Assembly: GCA_017405375.1 (NCBI GenBank) | Contig: JAFRAO010000008.1 | Location: 1-64,000 of the forward strand | Source of the DNA: a bacterium | GTDB lineage: Bacteria; Cyanobacteriota; Vampirovibrionia; Gastranaerophilales; Gastranaerophilaceae | Direction of reading: 5' to 3' | DNA: 64,000 nt | Shown: positions 42,996 through 51,947 of the stretch, one piece after another | How positions within the stretch are numbered: position 1 is the first letter of the stretch | Layout of the letters: each line of letters starts with the position of its first letter | Position numbers and translations under genes: made by a program | Notes under the pieces: generated by a model | What the model was told of the DNA's origin: nothing | What the model saw: the letters and a program-made list of their open reading frames with translations, nothing else | The model's database searches: none

Positions 42996-43742
42996 TTAGT
43001 TAATTCTCTGAAACATATAACCAATACCACGAGCAGTAAGGATTAATTCAGGATTAGCAGGATCAGTTTCTAATTTTGAACGTAATCTTGAAATATGAAC
43101 ATCAACTACACGAGTATCAATTCTATGATCAGGCGGATAAGCCCAAACATGTTGTAAAATTTCATTTCTTGAATATGCTTGACCGGAATTATTAACCAAT
43201 AATTCCAACAAACTAAATTCCATGCCTGTCAATCTGATTCTTTCATTTTTTCGGAAAACTTGACGTCTTGCCGTATCAATTTTTATATTACCGATAGAAA
43301 CAACATTTTTTGCAACTTTACCGGTATGAACCATAGTTTCATGAGTTCCTGTTCTTCTTAAAACAGCTTTCACACGAGCTTCAAGTTCTTTTGGGCTAAA
43401 GGGTTTGATAACATAATCATCAGCACCAAGTTCCAAACCGGTAATTCTTTCAGAAACATCACCTAATGCTGTTAAGATAATAATAGGAACATCAGATGTG
43501 CGTCTGATTTCTCTTGTTACACCATAGCCATCAACTTTTGGCATCATTACATCTAAAACTACCAAATCAGGGTTACATTTGTTAAACTCATTAATAGCTT
43601 CTTCACCATCTTCTGCTACAACAACATCATAGCCTACCATTTTTAATCTTGTTTCTAATATTCTTCTTATACTTGCTTCATCATCTGCAACCAATATGCA
43701 TTGACGATCTTCAGTTTCGTTTTGTACTTCTGCTTCTGTCAT
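42996..43742 (-). CDS. rpaB: RpaB-like OmpR-family response regulator
   Basis: DNA-binding response regulator of 248 residues. The receiver domain has the acidic pocket VADDEASIRRI, phospho-Asp in DLVVLDVMMPKVDGYG (about residue 61), ILTALGD and ADDYVIKPFSPKELEARVKAVLRR. The winged-helix domain has EFSLLELLVNNSGQAYSRNEIL and RVVDVHISRLRSKLE. The sequence closely follows cyanobacterial RpaB/Ycf27, an essential regulator of photosystem and stress genes, as recalled from the family. In this lineage without photosynthesis genes it must control something else. No kinase is next to it. The 147-bp gap upstream contains no clear HLR1 site. Confidence 0.92.
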   Translation of the reverse strand: MTEAEVQNETEDRQCILVADDEASIRRILETRLKMVGYDVVVAEDGEEAINEFNKCNPDLVVLDVMMPKVDGYGVTREIRRTSDVPIIILTALGDVSERITGLELGADDYVIKPFSPKELEARVKAVLRRTGTHETMVHTGKVAKNVVSIGNIKIDTARRQVFRKNERIRLTGMEFSLLELLVNNSGQAYSRNEILQHVWAYPPDHRIDTRVVDVHISRLRSKLETDPANPELILTARGIGYMFQRIN

Positions 43743-43889
43743 GAATCGTACCTTTTATCCTCTTTAACTATAATATCTATTCGTATAACACAAATTATAT
43801 ATAAACTTATGTTATAAATATATCTTAATATAATAATAAAATAATTGCAAGCAAAATTTTGTATTTTTAGGAAAATACTATCATTACAA

Positions 43890-44624
43890 TTATTTGGTCA
43901 TGAGTTCTTTAAATTCTTCAAAATCCTGAAGTGTGTCAATACCCAACGGCTTATCATTTACAATAGCTGTTTTAATTCTTAAACCCATTTGCAAAGCTCT
44001 TAGTTGTTCAAGACTTTCAGCGATTTCTAACGAAGTTTGTTCAGCATTAGTCATAAGGGTAAGAGCATTTTTGGTATATCCGTAAATACCGACATGACCA
44101 TAGAAAGGTGCAGGATTAGTCTTTCGTTCAAACGGAATTTTTGAACGTGAAAAATACAGAGCATATCCTTGATTATCAATAACACATTTTACTAAGTTTG
44201 GGTTATTAATTTCGTTTTCATCATCTATCGGTCTGATTAATGTAGAAATATCCGCTTTATAATTTTTTACCCCATCAATAACCAATTCAATATTTTCGAC
44301 TTTAATCATCGGCTCATCACCTTGAAGATTAACAATAAATTCAAAATCTTCATATTTGTCAACAACTTCTTTAATTCTATCAGTCCCGCATTTATGAGAA
44401 GTTGATGTCATTTCAACTTGCCCGCCAAAACTTTTTACGGCATTATATATACGTTCATCATCAGTTGCAACGATTACGCAATCTGCAGATTTAACATTCG
44501 CTGCTTTTTCATAAACCCATTGAATTATCGGCTTATCATTTACTTTTAATAAAGGTTTGCCTTCCAAGCGTGTTGAACCGTATCTTGCAGGAATTATTAT
44601 TGCTGTTTTTTCATTATGTCCCAT
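43890..44624 (-). CDS. kdsB: 3-deoxy-manno-octulosonate cytidylyltransferase
   Basis: Activates Kdo as CMP-Kdo for lipopolysaccharide core synthesis, so the cell should have a Gram-negative type outer membrane. The 244 residues carry the family motifs: IIPARYGSTRLEGKPL at the N-terminus, DNPNVVIATDDERIY-like CVIVATDDERIY, MTSTSHKCGTDRI, VNLQGDEPMI, GIYGYTKNAL and SLEQLRALQMG. It ends the accD-accA-prmA-kdsB run. Confidence 0.96.
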   Translation of the reverse strand: MGHNEKTAIIIPARYGSTRLEGKPLLKVNDKPIIQWVYEKAANVKSADCVIVATDDERIYNAVKSFGGQVEMTSTSHKCGTDRIKEVVDKYEDFEFIVNLQGDEPMIKVENIELVIDGVKNYKADISTLIRPIDDENEINNPNLVKCVIDNQGYALYFSRSKIPFERKTNPAPFYGHVGIYGYTKNALTLMTNAEQTSLEIAESLEQLRALQMGLRIKTAIVNDKPLGIDTLQDFEEFKELMTK

Positions 44625-44646
44625 GATTATCCTCTTTTATGATTTT

Positions 44647-45549
44647 TTATATATTTTTCTGTACGACAAAAGATGTCCACTGATTTTGTTTAATTTCTTC
44701 AATAACCTTTAAATTTTCTCGTTTTACAGCTTCTAATACAATATCGGATTTTTCTTGTAAAATACCGCTTAAACTCATTTTCGCAGAATCTTTCATTAAT
44801 GATTTTAAATCACCCATTATATCAAACAAAACATTATGTAGTATATTTGCGCACACAAAATCAAATTTCATATTTTTAATTTTATCTGCACTACCAAGTT
44901 CAAATACACAATTTACATCGTTTAATTTTGCATTTTCTTTTGCTACGTCAATAACTGTTTCATCATTATCACAACCATATACTTCACTTGCGCCCATTTT
45001 TTTTGCAAGTATTGATAATATACCTGAACCCATACCAATATCCGCCATTGATTGACCTTTAACAAAATATTTTTCTAAAGCCTTCATACAAAGTTGAGTG
45101 GTTTGATGAGTTCCTGTACCGAACGCACAACCGGGGTCTAATTTTATGATTATTTCATCCTCAGATTGAGGTGTATAATCTATCCATGTAGGCACTACCG
45201 TAATTTTTTCACTTACATGAGTTACATTCCACTTTTCTTTCCATTTTTTTGACCAATCTTGATTTTCTTTTTCCGTAACAGTAAACTCCCAAGTGCCTAA
45301 ATCCTCTTCGGTTAATCCTCTATCCAAAAATAGTTTTCTTTGATTGCTTAGTATATTAAAAAAATCAGGCTTATCGCCTCTGATAAATGCTTTTAAAATA
45401 CCATTTGTAGAAGATACCATTTCTAAATCCTTATAACTTTCTTCTGACTCAACAACTCCTTCACAATCAAATGATTCAAATAAAACATCAGTAATTATAT
45501 CTGACATATTTGGATTTATAGAAAGTATCAATTCGTAATATTTATCCAT
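44647..45549 (-). CDS. prmA: Ribosomal protein L11 methyltransferase
   Basis: SAM-dependent trimethylation of ribosomal protein L11. About 300 residues: an N-terminal substrate domain (YYELILSINPNMSDIITDVL, EDLGTWEF), then the methyltransferase fold with LDPGCAFGTGTHQTTQLC, the SAM loop MADIGMGSGILSILAKKMGA, CDNDETVIDVAKENA and FVCANILHNVL. In this family FDFVVANIL plays the catalytic N-x-x-x role. The ATG lies inside the end of accA (8-nt overlap), so translation is coupled. Confidence 0.94.
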   Translation of the reverse strand: MDKYYELILSINPNMSDIITDVLFESFDCEGVVESEESYKDLEMVSSTNGILKAFIRGDKPDFFNILSNQRKLFLDRGLTEEDLGTWEFTVTEKENQDWSKKWKEKWNVTHVSEKITVVPTWIDYTPQSEDEIIIKLDPGCAFGTGTHQTTQLCMKALEKYFVKGQSMADIGMGSGILSILAKKMGASEVYGCDNDETVIDVAKENAKLNDVNCVFELGSADKIKNMKFDFVCANILHNVLFDIMGDLKSLMKDSAKMSLSGILQEKSDIVLEAVKRENLKVIEEIKQNQWTSFVVQKNI

Positions 45550-46489
45550 TTAAAATACAACCCATACTGCGATATTTTTTGTATCTTTGTTCTTTTAATT
45601 TGTCCGGAGATAGTTTTAATAATTTTTTTAATGTTGCAATTAATTCTTTTTGAAGAGTTTTTGCCATTTCGGATTTGTTATTATGAGCACCGCCTAAAGG
45701 CTCTTTTACACAACTGTCAATAATTCCTAAATCTAATAAATCATCTGCCGTAATCTTTAATGCATCAGCAGCAACAGAAGCCTGCGCAGAATCTCTGAAT
45801 AAAATAGATGCGCAACCTTCAGGCGAAATAACTGTATAATAAGCATATTCAAGCATTTTTACATCATTTGCAACAGCCAAACCTAAAGCACCGCCCGAAC
45901 AACCTTCACCTGTTATTACTGCAATAACAGGAACATCCAGTTTAGCCATATCCCGTAAATTTTGAGCGATAGCTATACCTTGACCTGTTTGTTCAGCCGT
46001 TACACCCGGATAAGCACCCGGAGTATCTATTAACGTTATTATCGGCAAATTAAATTTATTAGCATGATTAAATAATCTCATTGCTTTTCTGTAACCTTGA
46101 GGTTGAGGCATACCAAAATTATATTCAAGATTTTCTTTTGTAGTAGAACCCTTTTGAGTGCCAACCAACATTACATTATAATCGCCTAATTTAGCCACAC
46201 CGCCTATTATTGCTCGGTCGTCAGTTCCTTCTCTGTCGCCATGCATTTCAATAAAATCCGAACACATATAGTTAACGTAATCTAAAAATGAAGGTCTGTT
46301 CGCATGACGTGCAATCTGCAATTTTTCAGAGGGTTTTAAATTTTTGTATATTTCTTGTTTATACTCTTGTGCTTGCTGTTCAAATTTTTCAATTTCGTTA
46401 CTTAAATCCATGCCAGACTCCGAACTTACTTTTTTTAATTCTGCTACTTTTGTTTGTATATCAGTTAAAGATTTTTCAAACTCAAACAT
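45542..46489 (-). CDS. accA: Acetyl-CoA carboxylase carboxyltransferase, alpha subunit
   Basis: Half of the carboxyltransferase that moves the carboxyl group from biotin to acetyl-CoA. The 315 residues match AccA: helical N-terminal region, then RPSFLDYVNYMCSDFIEMHGDR, GTQKGSTTKENLEYNFGMPQP, LPIITLIDTPGAYPGVTAEQTGQ, AVITGEGCSGGALGLAVANDV and MLEYAYYTVISPEGCASILF. Its ATG overlaps the accD stop (TAATG), so AccD and AccA are made together, as is usual when they are adjacent. AccB and AccC are encoded at 6.6-8.5 kb. Confidence 0.97.
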   Translation of the reverse strand: MFEFEKSLTDIQTKVAELKKVSSESGMDLSNEIEKFEQQAQEYKQEIYKNLKPSEKLQIARHANRPSFLDYVNYMCSDFIEMHGDREGTDDRAIIGGVAKLGDYNVMLVGTQKGSTTKENLEYNFGMPQPQGYRKAMRLFNHANKFNLPIITLIDTPGAYPGVTAEQTGQGIAIAQNLRDMAKLDVPVIAVITGEGCSGGALGLAVANDVKMLEYAYYTVISPEGCASILFRDSAQASVAADALKITADDLLDLGIIDSCVKEPLGGAHNNKSEMAKTLQKELIATLKKLLKLSPDKLKEQRYKKYRSMGCILNG

Positions 46490-47400
46490 TATTTTACCTC
46501 ATTATTTTCATTTTTATCACAAGTTTCAACAGTTGAATAACCATGCAACTCAAGTAACTTTGAAAGTTTAGTTTTCAATTCTTTACGTTTAACAATAACA
46601 TCAATTTGACCGAATTTTAAAAGATATTCTGCGGTTTGAAATCCTGACGGCAGTTTTTGATGAAGAGTCTGTTCTATAACTCTTCTGCCCGCAAAACCTA
46701 TTCTTGCTCCTTGCTCTGCAATAATAATATCACCCAAGGTACCAAAGCTGGCAGTTACTCCGCCAAAAGTAGGTTCTGTCAAAAGACAAATATATAAGAT
46801 TTTTTCTAAATCCATTTTTGCGCAAGCACAAGAAGTTTTTGCCATCTGCATTAAACTTAAAGCACTTTCCTGCATTCTGGCTCCGCCTGATGAAGTTATC
46901 GCTAACATTGGGAGTTTATGTGCTATTGCCTCTTCCATGATTCTTGTAACTTTTTCTCCAACAACGCTTCCCATAGAACCACCCATAAAATCAAAATCCA
47001 TAACGGCAGTTGCTACTTTATAACCGTTTATTTCTCCAATACCCGTAACAACGGCATCATTCAAATTTGTTTTTTCTTTTGCTTTTACAAGTCGGTCTTT
47101 ATAACTTTCTGTATCAACAAATTCTAAAGGATCTGCAGGAAGCACGTCAGTAAACAGTTCGTTAAAAGTGTTCTTATCAAACAACTGTTCTATTCTTTCT
47201 CTTGCACCAATTCTAAAGTGATAATCACACTCAGGGCACACCATCATATTTTCTTGTAAATCTTTATTTGTTATTTGAGCTCCGCAATGAACACATTTTG
47301 TCCATAGTCCGGGAAAACTTACATTTTCTATTCTGGTCTCTAACGTTCTGCGTTCAATTTGAGCTTCTTTTCTCTTATCAAACCATTCCTGAATACTCAT
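46489..47400 (-). CDS. accD: Acetyl-CoA carboxylase carboxyltransferase, beta subunit
   Basis: Partner of AccA. An N-terminal four-cysteine zinc ribbon (CVHCGAQ and CPECDYHFRIG) is followed by the crotonase-like domain: DPLEFVDTESYKDRL, GIGEINGYKVATAVMDFDFMGGS, MGSVVGEKVTRIMEEA, ITSSGGARMQESALSLMQMAKTS, LTEPTFGGVTASFGTLGDI and GFAGRRVIEQT. The start at 47400 is chosen because GAAGG lies 8 nt upstream; the in-frame ATG at 47415 has none. It is the first gene of a four-gene run ending with kdsB. Confidence 0.97.
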   Translation of the reverse strand: MSIQEWFDKRKEAQIERRTLETRIENVSFPGLWTKCVHCGAQITNKDLQENMMVCPECDYHFRIGARERIEQLFDKNTFNELFTDVLPADPLEFVDTESYKDRLVKAKEKTNLNDAVVTGIGEINGYKVATAVMDFDFMGGSMGSVVGEKVTRIMEEAIAHKLPMLAITSSGGARMQESALSLMQMAKTSCACAKMDLEKILYICLLTEPTFGGVTASFGTLGDIIIAEQGARIGFAGRRVIEQTLHQKLPSGFQTAEYLLKFGQIDVIVKRKELKTKLSKLLELHGYSTVETCDKNENNEVK

Positions 47401-47485
47401 AGCATAAACCTTCATTTATTAACTACACATATGTATATTTATTAATCTATCAACACTATTATACTACAAATTAAAATTAGTCAAA

Positions 47486-48268
47486 CTATTTATCAGATTT
47501 TTTACCCAAGTAGCGCATAACATCATCAGATAATTTTATATTTTGATGCAGCAAATTATACTTCTTTAAATCACCTATATTTTGTTGTTCAACCAATAAA
47601 TCTTTCTTTTCCGAATTTAATAAAGATTCCGTTACTTTATCAAATTCGGAAGGATTATTTTGCATCATATATTTTGTTATTATCTCATCAGGATTTTGTG
47701 AACCTATTTTATATTTAGTAACCATATCATTTACTGTCGTTCCCTGATTTAGCTTATATAGCCACTGAATCGTCCTTATATCACGCTTTGAAAGACTTAC
47801 AATACCATATTTATGCGGAGTGTACATAATATCTGAATTGTATGGACTATGACCTAATCCTAAAGCATGTCCGAACTCATGCAAAATTGTATGATAGACT
47901 TCGCCATCTGCCATATAGTGCTGACAAATAACCCCATCTGATAAACCAATGGAAACCTCGGCTCCATAAAGACGATTGCTTCCGTCGTAATTAAATTGAC
48001 AATGTCCTAATGCTTTTCTGTCAATTCTGCGCCACTCAACATTAATATTCGATTCCAATAAACTTGTTACAAATCTAAACTTAACTTTCCCCAAACTTGC
48101 TTTTTCCCACTCATTGCAAGCCTTCATTATCATAGATTTATATTTGTCGTCCTGACCTTTTTTTGAATAAAATTTCATTGGAGAAACGTAAACACCTAAA
48201 GGCATAAATGTCCACCTCATCAAATGCCCCATTTTAAAACTTTCGTTTAGATATGTTTTCAATTCCAT
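47486..48268 (-). CDS. Matrixin-like metzincin zinc metallopeptidase
   Basis: 260 residues from ATG 48268 (MELKTYL). The catalytic zinc site is complete: HEFGHALGLGHS (about residues 125-136) with three His and the catalytic Glu, followed by the Met-turn in NSDIMYTP. The N-terminal RWTFMPLGVYVSP resembles the start of matrixin catalytic domains in cyanobacteria. There is no signal peptide or propeptide with a cysteine switch, so the enzyme as read is cytosolic or exported by an unknown route. The C-terminal third (from about 180) is a helical region with no known domain. Substrate unknown. It is divergent from ybaB. Confidence 0.87.
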   Translation of the reverse strand: MELKTYLNESFKMGHLMRWTFMPLGVYVSPMKFYSKKGQDDKYKSMIMKACNEWEKASLGKVKFRFVTSLLESNINVEWRRIDRKALGHCQFNYDGSNRLYGAEVSIGLSDGVICQHYMADGEVYHTILHEFGHALGLGHSPYNSDIMYTPHKYGIVSLSKRDIRTIQWLYKLNQGTTVNDMVTKYKIGSQNPDEIITKYMMQNNPSEFDKVTESLLNSEKKDLLVEQQNIGDLKKYNLLHQNIKLSDDVMRYLGKKSDK

Positions 48269-48340
48269 AATTTTATTGTATAATATTTTCTGAAGAATTA
48301 CAATAAATATACATAAAACGTCATAAAAGGAGAATGTACA

Positions 48341-48667
48341 ATGAATATGATGCAAATGATGCAAAAAGCTCAAACTATACAAAAAAAATTACAACAAACA
48401 CAAGAAGAATTAGCTCAAACTGAATATACTGCTGAAACAGGCCACGTTATTGCAACTTGTGACGGACAAGGAAAATTTAAAGCTATTAAATTAGCAAAGG
48501 AAGCTATTAATCCTGAAAATCCCGAATCAGTTGATGATGATACTTTAGAAATGCTTGAAGATGTTATTACAACTGCTATTAAACAAGCAAGCGAAAAGGC
48601 TTCAAAAGAAATGGAAGCTAAAATGAAAGCTATAACAGGCGGAATAAGTATTCCGGGTTTATTCTAA
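48341..48667 (+). CDS. ybaB: YbaB/EbfC nucleoid-associated protein
   Basis: Small DNA-binding protein of 108 residues with a helical N-terminus rich in Met and Gln (MNMMQMMQKAQTIQKKLQQT), then the core strand region (GKFKAIKLAKEAIN) and a C-terminal helix ending GGISIPGLF. Homologues bind DNA non-specifically or with low sequence preference. The ybaB-recR order is widely conserved and the recR ATG overlaps the ybaB stop (TAATG). The ribosome site AAAGGAG is strong. Confidence 0.94.
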   Translation: MNMMQMMQKAQTIQKKLQQTQEELAQTEYTAETGHVIATCDGQGKFKAIKLAKEAINPENPESVDDDTLEMLEDVITTAIKQASEKASKEMEAKMKAITGGISIPGLF

Positions 48668-49263
48668 TGCTTTATCCAAAATCAATAGCAACATTAATCG
48701 AGCAATTTCAACGGTTTCCGTCAGTAGGACCAAAGTCTGCTCAAAGAATGGCATTTTACTTGTTGAAGATGCCTGTTTCGGAAGTCGAAAGATTTGCAAA
48801 GTCAGTCATTGAAGCAAAACAAAATACAGTTACCTGTGAAATTTGTTATAATTTGTCTTCAACTACTCCATGTGAAATTTGTGCATCTTCGTCAAGAGAT
48901 AGAAGCACAATATGTGTTGTCGCAGAAACAAAAGACTTAATTGCGATTGAAAAAACTAATGAATACAAGGGCTTGTATCATGTACTTCAAGGTTTAATTT
49001 CTCCAATAGACGGTATTGGAGCGGATGATATTCGAATTAAAGAACTGTTGAACAGACTGACTGATGAAAACGTAAAAGAATTAATTTTGGCTCTCAGTCC
49101 TTCTGTTGAAGGAGAAGCTACAAGTTTATATTTGTCCAAACTGATTAAACCATTCGGTATAAAAATTTCAAGAATCGCATTTGGTCTGCCTGTTGGAACT
49201 GATTTGGAATTTGCAGATGAAATTACTATCGCAAAAGCAATAGAAGGCAGGCATGAAGTATAA
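48667..49263 (+). CDS. recR: Recombination mediator RecR
   Basis: Works with RecF and RecO to load RecA at gaps. The 198 residues show the helix-hairpin-helix region FQRFPSVGPKSAQRMAFYLL, a four-cysteine zinc finger (CEICYNLSSTTPCEIC), the Toprim domain (ICVVAETKDLIAIE, GLYHVLQGLISPIDGIGADD) and the C-terminal SRIAFGLPVGTDLEFADEITIAKA. Translation is coupled to ybaB. Confidence 0.97.
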   Translation: MLYPKSIATLIEQFQRFPSVGPKSAQRMAFYLLKMPVSEVERFAKSVIEAKQNTVTCEICYNLSSTTPCEICASSSRDRSTICVVAETKDLIAIEKTNEYKGLYHVLQGLISPIDGIGADDIRIKELLNRLTDENVKELILALSPSVEGEATSLYLSKLIKPFGIKISRIAFGLPVGTDLEFADEITIAKAIEGRHEV

Positions 49264-49284
49264 AACTTGCGTTTACATAAAGTT

Positions 49285-50349
49285 ATGAATATTCTTTTTA
49301 TTACAGATTTATATCCGGTTATTCTAGAAAAAGAACAATCTACACCAAAAACTTTATTAAATTTCGTCAAGCATTGGGAAAATAATGGACACAATGTTAC
49401 GGTTTTAAAACCAAATTTTATATTAAATTCTATTTTACGAAATAAAAGAATCTATAAAACCGGATGGTATGAAAATATTTTCAACGTGAATTATTTATCA
49501 CCATTTTTGTTCGATGTTAAAAGAAAAATTCCAAACATTTTTTACGAAGTAATTATTGCGCACATGCCATCAGGAATTATTTTTTCAAACAAATTAAATG
49601 GCAAAACTATATGTGCAGTACATAATTCCGATATTGAAGTTTTAACAAATCCCTTATACTCAATATATTTCAAAAAACAAATGGAAATTGCATACAATAA
49701 TGCATTAGGCATTGCTTGCAGAAGCCAAATTCTTAGAAAAAATTTCTTGAGTTTTTATCCTCAATACGCAGACAAAACTTTTTTGTGCGAAAGCGGAATA
49801 AACTTTAAACCTATTTTGAGAAAATTTAAATCCTACAAAAATATCGTTACTTGTGCAAATCTAATAAAAAGAAAAAATATTGATAAATTGATTTTGGCTA
49901 TTAATGAATTACCGCATTTGAATCTGAAAATTATTGGTGATGGACCTGAATTAGAAAAATCAAAAAAAATAGCGAAATCAAATATTCATTTTTTAGGAAG
50001 AAAAACTAATGCAGAAGCCTTATCTATTATGAAAAAATCGGATATTTTTATTTTGCCAAGTACAAAAGAAACTTTTGGACAAGTTTATTTAGAGGCGATG
50101 GGTTGCGGCTGTATTACAATCGGGACAATAAATGATGGCGTTGATGGTATTATAAAAAATAACAAAAATGGATTTTTAGTAGAATCAAACGTGGATGAAA
50201 TAAAAAGTATTTTAATTAAAATAACTAATATGCCTAAAAGTCATTGTAATAAAATATTAAGAAATTGTTACAATACCGTTAAAACTTATGATAATAGTAT
50301 TTGTGCCGACAATTATCTTAATAACGTTATTGATTTACTATGTAAATAG
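49285..50349 (+). CDS. Family 4-type glycosyltransferase
   Basis: 354 residues. The N-terminal GT-B half starts MNILFITDLYPVILEKEQS. The C-terminal half is a standard glycosyl transferase group 1 domain: KNIVTCANLIKRKNIDKLI, LKIIGDGPELEKSKKIAK, IHFLGRKTNAEALSIMKKSD and the nucleotide-sugar site ILPSTKETFGQVYLEAMGCG (two catalytic-type Glu). Probably adds a sugar to an envelope or exopolysaccharide precursor; donor and acceptor are unknown. It lies 21 nt after recR but has no functional link. The start is ATG 49285, lacking a strong ribosome site; TTG 49267 is an alternative. Confidence 0.9.
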   Translation: MNILFITDLYPVILEKEQSTPKTLLNFVKHWENNGHNVTVLKPNFILNSILRNKRIYKTGWYENIFNVNYLSPFLFDVKRKIPNIFYEVIIAHMPSGIIFSNKLNGKTICAVHNSDIEVLTNPLYSIYFKKQMEIAYNNALGIACRSQILRKNFLSFYPQYADKTFLCESGINFKPILRKFKSYKNIVTCANLIKRKNIDKLILAINELPHLNLKIIGDGPELEKSKKIAKSNIHFLGRKTNAEALSIMKKSDIFILPSTKETFGQVYLEAMGCGCITIGTINDGVDGIIKNNKNGFLVESNVDEIKSILIKITNMPKSHCNKILRNCYNTVKTYDNSICADNYLNNVIDLLCK

Positions 50350-50368
50350 CATTGTTTTTGGTATAATT

Positions 50369-50387
50369 GACGTGTTATAACCACGTC
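50369..50387. promoter_or_regulatory. Palindrome at the expected transcription start of the alanine symporter gene
   Basis: GACGTG-TTATAAC-CACGTC (6-bp perfect arms) begins two bases after the TATAAT box at 50362-50367. It therefore covers the expected transcription start of the symporter gene (start codon 50421). It could be an operator or a 5' hairpin that stabilises the mRNA. Confidence 0.55.
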
Positions 50388-50420
50388 GTAAATATAGATA
50401 GATGAAGTTAGGATTTATAA

Positions 50421-51947
50421 ATGAAAAGATTACTACTATTACTAATGATTTTATTATTAAAAAACCAGAGCTGTTTTGCATTTAATATTGATGCTACATT
50501 AGATAAATATATTGCTCCGATTTCCGATAGAATAGCAAATCTTGTATTCTATCCTATTCCAATATGCGGAACAGAAGTTCCTATAATAATATTTTGGATA
50601 CTTTTTGCGGGCTTATTTTTCACTATCTATTTGAGGGGTATTGCTATTTGGGGATTTAAACATTCAATAGATATTTTAAGAAAACCCAACAGCAACTCAG
50701 ATGATAAAAACGGCGAAGTATCATCGTTTCAAGCATTAGCAACTGCACTTTCAGGAACTATTGGTTTAGGTTCCATAGCGGGTGTTGCAATAGCTATCTC
50801 ACTTGGCGGTCCGGGTGCAGCTTTTTGGATTTTAGTAGGTGCAATTTTGGGTATGTCATTAAAATTTGTAGAAGCATCTTTGGCTGTAAAATACAGACGT
50901 TTTAACTTAGACGGTTCAATTTCAGGCGGTCCGATGCACTATATGGCACATGGTTTAACAAGAAAAAAATTACGCTGGCTGGGACAACCTCTATCTGTAT
51001 TTTTTGCTGTGCTTTGTATATGTGGCGGTTTAACCGGCGGAAACATGATTCAAATAAATCAAACTGCTCAACAGTTTGTTGATATAACAGGCGGTCAAAA
51101 CAGCTTTTTTTACGGACAGAATTGGATTATCGGACTAACAGTTGCTATTGTTGTCGGACTAATCGTTGTAGGCGGAATAAAAAGCATAGCAAAGGTTACA
51201 GAAAAAATAGTTCCGTTTATGTGTGCAATATACATAATATCAGGTTTAATTGTAATCGTTGCTAATTTTACACTGATTCCGCATGCGATTATGGTTATTT
51301 TAAAACAGGCATTTTTCCCTGAAGCAGTTGCAGGCGGAATATTTGGAACAATTATTATGGGACTTAGACGTTCCGTACAATCGAATGAAGCCGGAACAGG
51401 TTCTGCACCGATAGCTTATGCAACAGTTAAAACAAATGAGCCTGTATCACAAGGCTTTGTTTCACTAATTGAGCCGTTTTTGACAGGATTGTTGTGTATG
51501 CTCACAGCTTTTGTTATTACAATTACAAATACTTATCATTCAGGAGCAGGAATATCAGGTGTACAAATGACCTCTGAGGCCTTTTCTACAGTACTTCCGA
51601 TTTTCCCTTATATACTTGCCGTTGTTGTAATTTTGTTTGCTCTTTCAACAATTATTTCTTGGGCATACTACGGACAAAAAGCATGGAATTTTATGTTTGG
51701 AGAAGGAAGAAAAAGAACTTTGACATTCCAATTTATATATTGCTCATTCATTATCATTGGTTCTGTTATGAATTTGAGTTCTGTTATTAATATTACGGAC
51801 GCAATGATGATTTCTATGTCAATTCCAAACATTATTACAATGTATATTTTAGCCCCTGAAATAAAAAGGGATTTATTGGCATATGCAAAATCAAAAAATT
51901 TAGCAGCTTCATTTAATAAGAATTGGTACAAGAAAGCAAGTTTATAA
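50421..51947 (+). CDS. Sodium:alanine symporter family (AGCS) transporter
   Basis: 508-residue inner membrane protein. After a hydrophobic N-terminus (LLLLLMILLLKNQSCFA, possibly a signal-like first helix) come about ten helices with AGCS signatures: IYLRGIAIWGFKHSI, LATALSGTIGLGSIAGVAIAI, GGPGAAFWILVGAILGMSLKF, GGPMHYMAHGLTRKKLRWLG, GLRRSVQSNEAGTGSAPIAYA and MQIGTIAWTYYGQKAW-like ISWAYYGQKAWNFMFG. It imports alanine, glycine or related amino acids with Na+. The ribosome site TTAGGA precedes ATG 50421. The 3' end overlaps the convergent gene by six bases. Confidence 0.95.
   Translation: MKRLLLLLMILLLKNQSCFAFNIDATLDKYIAPISDRIANLVFYPIPICGTEVPIIIFWILFAGLFFTIYLRGIAIWGFKHSIDILRKPNSNSDDKNGEVSSFQALATALSGTIGLGSIAGVAIAISLGGPGAAFWILVGAILGMSLKFVEASLAVKYRRFNLDGSISGGPMHYMAHGLTRKKLRWLGQPLSVFFAVLCICGGLTGGNMIQINQTAQQFVDITGGQNSFFYGQNWIIGLTVAIVVGLIVVGGIKSIAKVTEKIVPFMCAIYIISGLIVIVANFTLIPHAIMVILKQAFFPEAVAGGIFGTIIMGLRRSVQSNEAGTGSAPIAYATVKTNEPVSQGFVSLIEPFLTGLLCMLTAFVITITNTYHSGAGISGVQMTSEAFSTVLPIFPYILAVVVILFALSTIISWAYYGQKAWNFMFGEGRKRTLTFQFIYCSFIIIGSVMNLSSVINITDAMMISMSIPNIITMYILAPEIKRDLLAYAKSKNLAASFNKNWYKKASL

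Noticed and set aside
48269-48382. N-terminal extension of the metzincin up to 48382
   Set aside because: It would overlap ybaB and the extra residues are a translation of the antisense ybaB 5' region; ATG 48268 is more likely.
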